A stretch of 5,269 bases of DNA, taken from positions 1 through 5,269 of the forward strand of contig BEHO01000107.1 in NCBI GenBank assembly GCA_002898915.1, written 5' to 3'. The notes beneath the pieces are model-generated. The model searched no databases. It was not told the DNA's origin and was given only the letters and a program-made list of their open reading frames with translations. This document shows, piece by piece, positions 1 through 4,964 of this stretch (the first letter of the stretch is position 1; each line of letters starts with the position of its first letter). This DNA is from a bacterium HR12. GTDB taxonomy: Bacteria; Actinomycetota; UBA4738; HRBIN12. Made by a program: the position numbers and the translations under genes.

Positions 1-662
1 CCGCCGACCCCGACATCCTGGCCCAGCTCGGACGACCGATCCTCGCCTACTCGGGGGGCGCGCCGAACGTCGTGCGCGTGGTGAACGAGGCGGACCTGAT
101 CCCGATCGACGAGACGCGGGGGGGCGAGGCCTTCGAGCGCGATCCGAGCCGCCCCGCACCCCACAACCTCTACGGGGCGACGAAGGCCCTCTACCGGGTG
201 GCCCGCTCGCGCGAGGGGGCGCCGGAGCCGATCTTCACCTACGCCGAGACGCTCGACCTCCCGGCTCGGCGCGTCTCCCGGGTGCACCTGCCCTTCTCGA
301 GCACCTACGCCGACGTCTGGTGGTCGTGGAGCCGGCGCGAGCACGCCTGGGTGCGGGCCCACGGCGACGAGCCCCACCTCGACGAGGCGGGCGACCCGAT
401 CTCCGCCGCGAACGTCGTGGTGCAGGTGGTCGAGGTCGTCATCGGCCCGCACGGGGGGATCACCCCGCACCTCGAGCTCACCGGATCCGGCCGGGCCTAC
501 GTCCTCCGGGACGGCCGGATGGTCGTGGGCCGCTGGGAGCGGGCGAGCCTGCGCGAGCCGACCCGGTTCATCGCCAAGGACGGGACCGAGATCCCGCTCG
601 CGCCCGGACGGACCTGGGTGGAGCTCCTGCCGGACTCCGTCGAGATCGGGATCGAGCACTAG
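1..662 (+). CDS. DUF3048 domain-containing protein (YerB-like), 5' end outside the window
   Basis: The open frame enters from the left edge (first whole codon at 3) and ends at TAG 660-662, giving the last 219 residues; the start codon lies upstream, and the GTG at 72 is only an internal codon. Features seen: a YSGG segment followed by an APHNLY motif near residues 55-60, typical of the end of the DUF3048 N-terminal domain. Then come VHLPFSSTY, a W-x-W segment, PHLDEAG, ISAANVVVQ and a C-terminal GRTWVELLP, matching the DUF3048 C-terminal domain. Family members such as Bacillus YerB are usually lipoproteins facing the outside of the cell; YerB has been linked to the helicase PcrA, but the biochemical role is not known. 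The signal peptide or lipobox would lie upstream and cannot be checked. The gene runs tail to tail into the next gene with overlapping stop codons. The family call is firm; the function is unknown. Confidence 0.85.
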   Translation, partial: ADPDILAQLGRPILAYSGGAPNVVRVVNEADLIPIDETRGGEAFERDPSRPAPHNLYGATKALYRVARSREGAPEPIFTYAETLDLPARRVSRVHLPFSSTYADVWWSWSRREHAWVRAHGDEPHLDEAGDPISAANVVVQVVEVVIGPHGGITPHLELTGSGRAYVLRDGRMVVGRWERASLREPTRFIAKDGTEIPLAPGRTWVELLPDSVEIGIEH

Positions 663-1390
663 CCTCCCCGGGCCGCTTCCTCCCGCAGGGCCTCGTAGGC
701 GGCCTCCGCGCGTCGGCGCAGTCGCTCGGGCGCGGCCCGGTACGCCGCCCGCAGGCGTTCCTTCAGGCGTCGCCGGGCCTCGGTCGGCAGGGGTACGGTG
801 CGCTCGGGCTCGGCCTCGCTCCGGGCCCGCGAGCGGTAGTCCTCCTCGATCTCGCGATCGATCCGGGCCAGGTGCTCGGGCCGGTGCTCGAAGGGACGGA
901 AGTCGGTGCCGAACCGCGCGTTCACCCGCCGGATCACCGCGCCGACGTCGGAGACGACCTCCTCGAAGAGCCCGACGACGAACCCCTCCCGGTACGGGAG
1001 GAGCGGCTCGTGGAAGCGGACGTACCCGCGGAGCGACGCGGCGGGGGAGAGCCCCGGCGTGTAGATCACGTGGGACAGGACCGCCTCCTCGGGCTCGCGG
1101 ATGAGGACGAGCGCCGGGACGCCGCGGCGTACGGCGGCGATGACCTGGGCCGGGGCGTGGGTGTGGTGGGCGATGCGGCTCGCGCGCGGCTCCTGGGCCA
1201 GGCGGAAGGCGGCGACGGCGAAGGAGGAGGCGCAGCGGGGGAAGGACTCGATCACGATCTCCGTGTCGGGGCCGAGGACCTCCCCGCGCCGGCGCAGGCG
1301 CTGGATCGGCAGGGCGAGCCGGGGATGGCGGGCGACGAGCGTCTTCAGCTCGTAGGCGAGCACGGTCCCCGGGCGCGCGAGCTCCGGCAT
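659..1390 (-). CDS. sulfotransferase-fold protein (PAPS-dependent type)
   Basis: 243 residues, ATG start at 1390. The N-terminal third holds a P-loop-like motif, [10 protein letters not shown] (residues 48-57), in the position of the 5'-phosphosulfate loop of sulfotransferases. HHTHAP at 75-80 carries histidines where the catalytic base is expected. [12 protein letters not shown] (96-107) gives R98 and S106, with the eight-residue spacing of the Arg and Ser that hold the 3'-phosphate of PAPS. A charged, Arg/Glu-rich helical tail (about 170-243) follows. Enzymes of this fold move a sulfuryl group from PAPS to a hydroxyl or amine of a small molecule, lipid or sugar; the substrate cannot be read here. 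There is no signal peptide, so it is probably cytoplasmic. It is transcribed alone, away from pdxS, with no Shine-Dalgarno before the ATG but a -10-like TACGCT six bases upstream. No PAPS-synthesis or glycan genes are visible nearby. Fold fairly sure, activity inferred. Confidence 0.78.
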   Translation of the reverse strand: MPELARPGTVLAYELKTLVARHPRLALPIQRLRRRGEVLGPDTEIVIESFPRCASSFAVAAFRLAQEPRASRIAHHTHAPAQVIAAVRRGVPALVLIREPEEAVLSHVIYTPGLSPAASLRGYVRFHEPLLPYREGFVVGLFEEVVSDVGAVIRRVNARFGTDFRPFEHRPEHLARIDREIEEDYRSRARSEAEPERTVPLPTEARRRLKERLRAAYRAAPERLRRRAEAAYEALREEAARGG

Positions 1391-1396
1391 GGGCTC

Positions 1397-1402
1397 AGCG
1401 TA
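1397..1402 (-). promoter_or_regulatory. -10 box for the sulfotransferase gene, leaderless type
   Basis: Read on the minus strand, TACGCT fits TANNNT and sits six bases (GAGCCC) before the ATG at 1390. This geometry puts the transcript start at or next to the A of ATG. No purine-rich ribosome-binding site lies in the preceding 20 bases, which agrees with leaderless translation, common in actinobacteria. No convincing -35 box is seen at 16-18 bases spacing. Confidence 0.4.
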
Positions 1403-1440
1403 GCGGGGGCGACGGGCGCGAGCGGGCCGGTCGCCGGCGG

Positions 1441-1446
1441 TACACT
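1441..1446 (+). promoter_or_regulatory. candidate -10 box of the pdxS-pdxT-yebC operon
   Basis: TACACT is the only good TANNNT match in the 125-base gap between the divergent sulfotransferase and pdxS starts. It would give a 5' leader of roughly 63 bases before the pdxS GTG. No good -35 hexamer is seen upstream, so the promoter would be weak, activator-dependent, or read by an alternative sigma factor. Tentative. Confidence 0.35.
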
Positions 1447-1452
1447 CGGGAT

Positions 1453-1473
1453 GCAGGCGGGGGCCTGCGCAGG
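1453..1473 (+). promoter_or_regulatory. inverted repeats in the pdxS leader (possible operator or hairpin)
   Basis: GCAGGC (1453-1458) and GCCTGC (1463-1468) form a 6-bp stem with a GGGG loop. The second arm also belongs to a perfect 10-base palindrome, CCTGCGCAGG (1464-1473). The segment therefore holds three copies of GCAGG or its complement just downstream of the candidate -10 box. It could be an operator for a regulator of PLP synthesis (MocR-type PdxR regulators control pdxST in some actinobacteria) or a small RNA hairpin. The symmetry is seen directly; the role is a guess. Confidence 0.3.
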
Positions 1474-1501
1474 ACGGAGAGCGAGTCCGATCAGTCCCGT
1501 C

Positions 1502-1507
1502 AGGAGG
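1502..1507 (+). promoter_or_regulatory. strong ribosome-binding site of pdxS
   Basis: AGGAGG, a perfect anti-16S match, lies eight bases before the GTG at 1516. It fixes that GTG as the pdxS start and is the strongest Shine-Dalgarno in the window. Confidence 0.9.
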
Positions 1508-1515
1508 GGGTACCC

Positions 1516-2403
1516 GTGGAACGCGAGACCGGCACCTTCCGGGTGAAGTCCGGCCTGGCCGAGATGCTGAAGGGCGGCGTCATCATGGACGTCACCAACG
1601 CCGAGCAGGCGAAGATCGCCGAGGACGCCGGCGCGGTCGCGGTCATGGCCCTGGAGCGGGTGCCCGCGGACATCCGCCGGGAGGGCGGGGTGGCCCGCAT
1701 GGCCGACGCGAACAAGATCGAGGAGATCATGCGGGCGGTCTCCATCCCCGTCATGGCCAAGGTCCGGATCGGCCACTTCGTCGAGGCCCAGATCCTCCAG
1801 GCCCTCGGCGTCGACTACATCGACGAGTCCGAGGTGCTCACCCCGGCCGACGAGGAGTACCACATCGACAAGTGGGCCTTCACCGTGCCCTTCGTGTGCG
1901 GCGCGCGGGATCTCGGCGAGGCGCTCCGGCGGATCGCCGAGGGCGCCGCGATGATCCGGACCAAGGGCGAGGCCGGGACCGGCAACGTCGTGGAGGCGGT
2001 CCGCCACCAGCGGACGATGCTGCGGCAGATCGCCTGGCTGCAGAGCCTGCGCCCGGAGCAGTTCGTGGCCGCGGCCAAGGAGCTCGGCGCGCCGGTGGAG
2101 CTGTGCCGGATGGTGGCCGAGCAGGGGCGGCTGCCCGTGGTGAACTTCGCCGCCGGCGGCATCGCCACGCCGGCCGACGCCGCGCTCATGATGCAGCTCG
2201 GCGTGGACGGGATCTTCGTCGGCTCCGGGATCTTCAAGTCCGAGAACCCGGCGGCCCGGGCCCGGGCGATCGTGGAGGCGACGACCCACTACAACGACCC
2301 GGACGTCCTGGCCAAGGTGTCCCACGGGCTCGGCGAGCCGATGCCCGGCATCGACATCAAGGAGCTCGGCGAGGAGGCGCTCCTCCAGACCCGGGGCTGG
2401 TGA
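1516..2403 (+). CDS. pdxS: pyridoxal 5'-phosphate synthase, PdxS (synthase) subunit
   Basis: 295 residues, the usual family length. PdxS is the (beta/alpha)8-barrel lyase of DXP-independent vitamin B6 synthesis. It condenses ribose 5-phosphate, glyceraldehyde 3-phosphate and ammonia from PdxT into PLP, as a cytoplasmic dodecamer. Seen: MDVTN with D25; the first catalytic lysine K82 in [20 protein letters not shown] (106-113); the second catalytic lysine K150 in [10 protein letters not shown], which also forms a phosphate-binding loop; [13 protein letters not shown] (211-223) and VGSGIFKS (235-242), the second phosphate site. K82 and K150 correspond to K81 and K149 of the Bacillus enzyme. The GTG start is set by the AGGAGG eight bases upstream, and the N-terminus matches the family. 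First gene of a pdxS-pdxT-yebC operon, nine bases ahead of pdxT. Nothing is missing or broken. Identification is essentially certain. Confidence 0.98.
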   Translation: MERETGTFRVKSGLAEMLKGGVIMDVTNAEQAKIAEDAGAVAVMALERVPADIRREGGVARMADANKIEEIMRAVSIPVMAKVRIGHFVEAQILQALGVDYIDESEVLTPADEEYHIDKWAFTVPFVCGARDLGEALRRIAEGAAMIRTKGEAGTGNVVEAVRHQRTMLRQIAWLQSLRPEQFVAAAKELGAPVELCRMVAEQGRLPVVNFAAGGIATPADAALMMQLGVDGIFVGSGIFKSENPAARARAIVEATTHYNDPDVLAKVSHGLGEPMPGIDIKELGEEALLQTRGW

Positions 2404-2409
2404 CCCGGG
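2390..2409 (+). promoter_or_regulatory. CCCGGG stem-loop across the pdxS stop / pdxT start junction
   Basis: CCCGGG at 2390-2395 can pair with CCCGGG at 2404-2409, leaving an eight-base loop that contains the pdxS TGA. The pdxT ATG begins four bases after the stem. The weak anti-16S match GGTGA (2399-2403) would lie in the loop. Such a fold would be opened by ribosomes finishing pdxS and could couple the two genes. The complementarity is seen; the coupling is inferred, and short GC stems arise easily at this base composition. Confidence 0.3.
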
Positions 2410-2412
2410 CCC

Positions 2413-2970
2413 ATGAAGGCCGGCGTCCTCGCGCTCCAGGGTGATTTCCGCGAGCACGCGGCGGTGCTCGCGTCCCTCGGCGCGACCCCGGTGGAGGTCC
2501 GCACGCCCGAGGAGCTCGCGGAGGTGGATTGCCTCGTGATCCCGGGGGGCGAGTCCACGACGATCTCCAAGCTCGCCCGGAGCGCCGGGCTCGTGGAGCC
2601 GATCCGGGAGCGGGCCGCGGCCGGGATGCCGATGCTCGGCACCTGCGCGGGGATGATCGTCATGGCCAAGCGGGTCATCGGCCTGGACCCGCTGCTCGAC
2701 CTGGTGGACATCACGGTGCGACGGAACGCCTACGGCCGCCAGGTGGACTCCTTCGAGGCGGACATCGAGGTGGAGGGGGTCGACCACCCGGTCCGGGCCG
2801 TCTTCATCCGCGCGCCGATCGTGGAGGAGGTCGGGCCCGGGGTGCGGGTCCTCGCCGAGCATGAGGGGCACCCCGTGGTGGTGGAGGAGGGGAACCTCGT
2901 CGTGGCATCCTTCCATCCGGAGCTGGTGGGCGAGACCCGGCTCCACGCCTACGTGCTGGGGAAGGTGTGA
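2413..2970 (+). CDS. pdxT: pyridoxal 5'-phosphate synthase, PdxT (glutaminase) subunit
   Basis: 185 residues, slightly shorter than many PdxT proteins but complete. It is a class I (triad) glutamine amidotransferase that hydrolyses glutamine and passes ammonia through the PdxS barrel for PLP synthesis; it is active only when bound to PdxS. Seen: N-terminal GVLALQGDF (4-12), which in the family contacts PdxS; the PGGES oxyanion segment (44-48); the nucleophile C78 in LGTCAGM; RNAYGRQ (104-110); and the H168/E170 pair in ASFHPE, completing the C-H-E triad. The ATG at 2413 is nine bases after the pdxS stop. No proper Shine-Dalgarno precedes it, only a weak GGTGA overlapping that stop, so translation probably depends on coupling to pdxS. 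The gene ends one base before the yebC start. Identification certain. Confidence 0.97.
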   Translation: MKAGVLALQGDFREHAAVLASLGATPVEVRTPEELAEVDCLVIPGGESTTISKLARSAGLVEPIRERAAAGMPMLGTCAGMIVMAKRVIGLDPLLDLVDITVRRNAYGRQVDSFEADIEVEGVDHPVRAVFIRAPIVEEVGPGVRVLAEHEGHPVVVEEGNLVVASFHPELVGETRLHAYVLGKV

Positions 2971-2971
2971 G

Positions 2972-3727
2972 GTGTCCGGCCATTCCAAGTGGTCGACGAT
3001 CAAACGGAAGAAGGCGGCGCAGGACGCCAAGCGGAGCAACGAGTTCGCGAAGCTCCTGCGCTTCGTGGAGGTCGCGGCGCGCGAGGGCGGCAGCGGCGAC
3101 CCGAAGGCCAACGCCACCCTCGCCACGGCGATCGAGAAGGCCCGGGCGGCCTCGGTGCCGCTCGAGAACATCGAGCGCGCGATCAAGCGCGGCACCGGCG
3201 AGCTGGAGGGCGGCGCGCGGTACGAGGAGGTCGTCTACGAGGGCTACGGGCCCGGCGGTGTGGCGATCTACGTGCAGACCCTGACGGACAACCGGAACCG
3301 CACCGCCCAGGAGGTCCGCTACGTCTTCAACCGGAACGGCGGGAGCCTGGGCGAGTCGGGGAGCGTGGCCTGGATGTTCCACCGCAAGGGCGTGATCCAG
3401 GTGGAGAAGGCCGCCGCCCCCGACGAGGACCGGCTCCTCGAGATCGCCCTCGAGGCCGGCGCCGAGGACCTGAAGGACGCCGAGAGCACCTGGGAGATCA
3501 CGACCGACCCCGGGTCCTTCCAGGCGGTGAAGCAGGCGCTCGAAGCGGCGGGCGTCCCGATGCTCTCGGCGGAGGTCACGATGGTCCCCCAGACCACGGT
3601 CCCCCTCGAGGGCGCCCAGGCCAAGCAGGTGCTCGCGCTGATCGATGCGCTCGAGGAGCTCGACGACGTCCAGGCCGTCTACGCCAACTTCGACATCCCC
3701 GAGTCGGTCATGGCCGAGCTCGGCTGA
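2972..3727 (+). CDS. yebC: YebC/PmpR (TACO1) family protein
   Basis: 251 residues from GTG 2972, the family length. The start is chosen because it gives the near-universal N-terminus SGHSKWSTIKRKK right after the first residue; the open frame further upstream is pdxT shadow. A purine-rich GGGGAAGG (2958-2965) lies six bases before it, inside the end of pdxT. Seen: the RSNEFAKL helix (21-28), NIERAIKRGTGE (66-77), the YEGYGPGGVA signature (88-97), TDNRNRTAQEVR (104-115) and GSLGESGSVAWMF (122-134), in family order. Members were long annotated as transcriptional regulators (PmpR in Pseudomonas). The mitochondrial relative TACO1 is a translational activator, and recent work ties bacterial YebC to relief of ribosome stalling at proline runs. 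It is cytoplasmic. It sits one base behind pdxT and is probably co-transcribed; yebC next to ruvC is a widely conserved pairing, interrupted here by one small gene. Identification very firm, role still debated. Confidence 0.96.
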   Translation: MSGHSKWSTIKRKKAAQDAKRSNEFAKLLRFVEVAAREGGSGDPKANATLATAIEKARAASVPLENIERAIKRGTGELEGGARYEEVVYEGYGPGGVAIYVQTLTDNRNRTAQEVRYVFNRNGGSLGESGSVAWMFHRKGVIQVEKAAAPDEDRLLEIALEAGAEDLKDAESTWEITTDPGSFQAVKQALEAAGVPMLSAEVTMVPQTTVPLEGAQAKQVLALIDALEELDDVQAVYANFDIPESVMAELG

Positions 3728-3881
3728 GACCGGCCCTCGGGGCTCGTCACCTCTGAGCGGAGCCGTTGCACTGCGAAGGCCCACAGCGGCTGGGGCGGCT
3801 TCCCCAGGTTGGTCCGGGGAACGGCCCGGAAGGTGGTACCCGTCGGAACAGGTGTGGGACCGAGTCGTAGGGGGAGACGGC
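3728..3881 (+). promoter_or_regulatory. structured 154-base leader upstream of the small membrane protein gene
   Basis: This non-coding gap holds three overlapping perfect 6-bp stems. They are CTGGGG/CCCCAG (3790-3807, six-base loop), TTCCCC/GGGGAA (3800-3821, ten-base loop) and TCCGGG/CCCGGA (3813-3830, six-base loop). The middle stem excludes the other two, so the RNA could switch between two folds. Next comes GGTGGTACC (3832-3840), which matches the core of the T-box element (GGTGGNACC). CCGTC (3840-3844) can pair with GACGG (3876-3880), between the ribosome-binding site and the ATG. No clear promoter hexamers or U-run terminator were found, so this may be an internal operon leader. A true T-box needs a specifier stem upstream, which I could not recognise. 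The inverted repeats are seen directly; a riboswitch or attenuator role is speculative. Confidence 0.3.
3869..3876 (+). promoter_or_regulatory. ribosome-binding site of the small membrane protein gene
   Basis: AGGGGGAG lies five bases before ATG 3882 and eight before ATG 3885. It supports a start at this double ATG and argues against reading the long open frame that begins inside yebC. Confidence 0.6.
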
Positions 3882-4403
3882 ATGATGCGGGCGACGCCAG
3901 GGTGGCTGAGATCCAGGAAGCTCGCTGCCGCTTCCGTCGGTGCGTTGGTGTTCGCGCTCGGCGTCCTCGCGTTCTTCCGCTCCGCTCCCGCGGAGCCGTC
4001 CGCGGGACCGGTGGCCCCGATGAACCAGGCGCTCGTGGCGGGGTTGGCGAGGCAGGGCATCACCATCGAGGACACCTCCGCGGAGGGCGCCATCCCTCCC
4101 GCGGAGGCTGTGGCGACCGCCCGTATCGCTGTCCCCCTGGTCGCTGACGCCGCTCCGACCGAGAGCCTGGTCCTGATCACCGATGAGGTCTACGGCCCGG
4201 AAGACGCGTCGGGTGGAGTGCAGCCGCTCTACGTGGAGCGACTCGTCTGGGCCGTGGTGTTCACGGGGGTGAAGGTGCCGATCCTGGGTGGGGTCTGGGT
4301 CGAGGGCGACACGTACCTCGCCGACATGGTCGTCTTCGTCGACGCGCGCAGCGGCGAGTTCCTCAGAGCCATCGCCCTCCCGGCCCAAACGGGGGGCGGC
4401 TGA
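3882..4403 (+). CDS. small exported or membrane-anchored protein, PepSY-like C-terminus, function unknown
   Basis: 173 residues; not recognised as a named family. The start is one of two adjacent ATGs (3882 or 3885) behind AGGGGGAG. Seen: a basic N-terminus (R3, R10, R12, K13), then one hydrophobic segment (14-32), then RSAPAEPS, which could be a signal-peptidase site after A37 or simply the end of a membrane anchor. There is no cysteine, so it is not a lipoprotein. Residues 38-115 are Ala/Pro-rich with a possible short helix (48-58). The C-terminal part, with ERLVWAVVF (119-127) and VVFVDARSGEFL (150-161), resembles PepSY-type modules (hydrophobic strand, then VDA-x-[ST]-GE). By hand count its GC is about 68% against 73-78% in neighbouring genes, and it uses AGA and AGG arginine codons near the start. 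It interrupts the usual yebC-ruvC pair, which suggests lineage-specific insertion. A real gene is likely; the PepSY resemblance is tentative. Confidence 0.72.
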   Translation: MMRATPGWLRSRKLAAASVGALVFALGVLAFFRSAPAEPSAGPVAPMNQALVAGLARQGITIEDTSAEGAIPPAEAVATARIAVPLVADAAPTESLVLITDEVYGPEDASGGVQPLYVERLVWAVVFTGVKVPILGGVWVEGDTYLADMVVFVDARSGEFLRAIALPAQTGGG

Positions 4404-4404
4404 C

Positions 4405-4421
4405 CGGGGATGCTTGCCCCG
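4405..4421 (+). terminator. short hairpin after the small membrane protein gene (weak terminator candidate)
   Basis: CGGGG (4405-4409) and CCCCG (4417-4421) form a 5-bp stem with a seven-base loop, starting one base after the TGA at 4401-4403. No U-run follows, and the right arm overlaps the -35 hexamer of the ruvC promoter. It may slow transcription from upstream or be incidental. Confidence 0.2.
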
Positions 4422-4442
4422 CCCAAGGCGCGACCCTAGACT
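4414..4442 (+). promoter_or_regulatory. ruvC-ruvA promoter, leaderless type
   Basis: TTGCCC (4414-4419) and TAGACT (4437-4442) are separated by exactly 17 bases, the best sigma-70/SigA-like pair in the window. The -10 box ends six bases before the ruvC GTG at 4449, so the transcript should begin at or next to that G. No Shine-Dalgarno lies in the interval. This combination is the mark of a leaderless actinobacterial mRNA. It means ruvC-ruvA can be expressed apart from pdxS-pdxT-yebC. Confidence 0.65.
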
Positions 4443-4448
4443 GAACGC

Positions 4449-4964
4449 GTGTTCGAGTCCTGCGTCCTCGGGGTGGATCCCGGCGTGGCCGCCACCGGCC
4501 TCGCCGTAATCGCACGCCGGGACCGTGGGGCCGAGATCCGGTGGGCGGACGTGATCCGGACGCCCTCGGATCTCGCCGAGGCGCAGCGCCTCCTCTTCAT
4601 CCACCACCACGTCCGCCGGGCGATCGCCGCGCACCGACCGGGGTCCGTCGCGATCGAGCGCGTGGCGTGGAACCGGAACCAGGTGAGCGCCCTGCGGGTG
4701 GCGCGGGCGACGGGCGCAATCATGCTCGCGGCCGCCGAGGCGGGGCTCGCGGTGGAGGAGTACGGACCGCTCGAGGTGAAGATGGCGGTGGCGGGCTCCG
4801 GCACGGCGGACAAGGCGCAGGTCCGTGACGCCCTCGCGCGCCTCCACGGGCTGGAGGGGGTGCCGCGGCAGCCGGACGCGGCCGACGCCGTCGCCGTGGC
4901 CCTCTGCCACCTCACGCAGGCGCGGCTCCGCCGGGCCGCGCGGGCCGTGGCAGAGCTGCGGTGA
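4449..4964 (+). CDS. ruvC: crossover junction endodeoxyribonuclease RuvC
   Basis: 171 residues, the normal length. RuvC is the dimeric Holliday-junction resolvase that works with the RuvAB branch-migration motor in recombination repair. It has an RNase H-like fold with four metal-binding acids, all present: D10 in LGVDPG, E70 in AIERV, and D143 and D146 in QPDAADAVAVALCH. Lysines K111 and K122 match the DNA-contact lysines of the E. coli enzyme, in EVKMAVAGSGTADK. Odd point: the segment after E70 reads RVAWNRN, so the phenylalanine used for base stacking in E. coli (F69) is replaced by A73, with W74 next to it. The GTG start is chosen because it gives the family N-terminus and lies six bases after a good -10 box; there is no ribosome-binding site. 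The last four bases overlap ruvA (GTGA). Confidence 0.96.
   Translation: MFESCVLGVDPGVAATGLAVIARRDRGAEIRWADVIRTPSDLAEAQRLLFIHHHVRRAIAAHRPGSVAIERVAWNRNQVSALRVARATGAIMLAAAEAGLAVEEYGPLEVKMAVAGSGTADKAQVRDALARLHGLEGVPRQPDAADAVAVALCHLTQARLRRAARAVAELR

Noticed and set aside
320..1546. 408-codon plus-strand open frame across the sulfotransferase gene
   Set aside because: It is an out-of-frame shadow of the DUF3048 gene and the antisense of the sulfotransferase gene. The protein is Arg/Gly/Ala-rich low complexity with no domain, typical of high-GC DNA.
1451..1546. Possible 31-codon upstream open frame overlapping the pdxS start
   Set aside because: The ATG at 1451 lies only four bases after the candidate -10 box, so it would probably not be transcribed; it has no ribosome-binding site and no sensible peptide.
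1345..3195. 616-codon minus-strand open frame opposite pdxS and pdxT
   Set aside because: It is antisense to three certain genes; the product is rich in His, Arg, Leu and Gly with no recognisable motif and arises from the strong third-position GC bias.
3766..3794. Promoter starting at TTGCAC in the yebC-downstream gap
   Set aside because: The -35-like hexamer is fair, but no TANNNT-type -10 box occurs at 16-18 bases spacing.
3836..3849. Near-copy of the pdxS start region (GTACCCGT then GGAAC at 1510-1522 and 3836-3849)
   Set aside because: The match is 13 bases with one extra base; one such pair is expected by chance in five kilobases of GC-rich sequence, and no wider similarity extends from it.
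3645..3881. Upstream extension of the small membrane protein gene to 3645
   Set aside because: This part overlaps the end of yebC in another frame, encodes Ser/Arg-rich low complexity and lacks a ribosome-binding site; the double ATG at 3882 has one and is followed by a signal-like segment.
2804..4910. Two long minus-strand open frames (2804-4180 and 3747-4910)
   Set aside because: They lie opposite yebC, the small membrane protein gene and ruvC, with low-complexity products and no supported start site.
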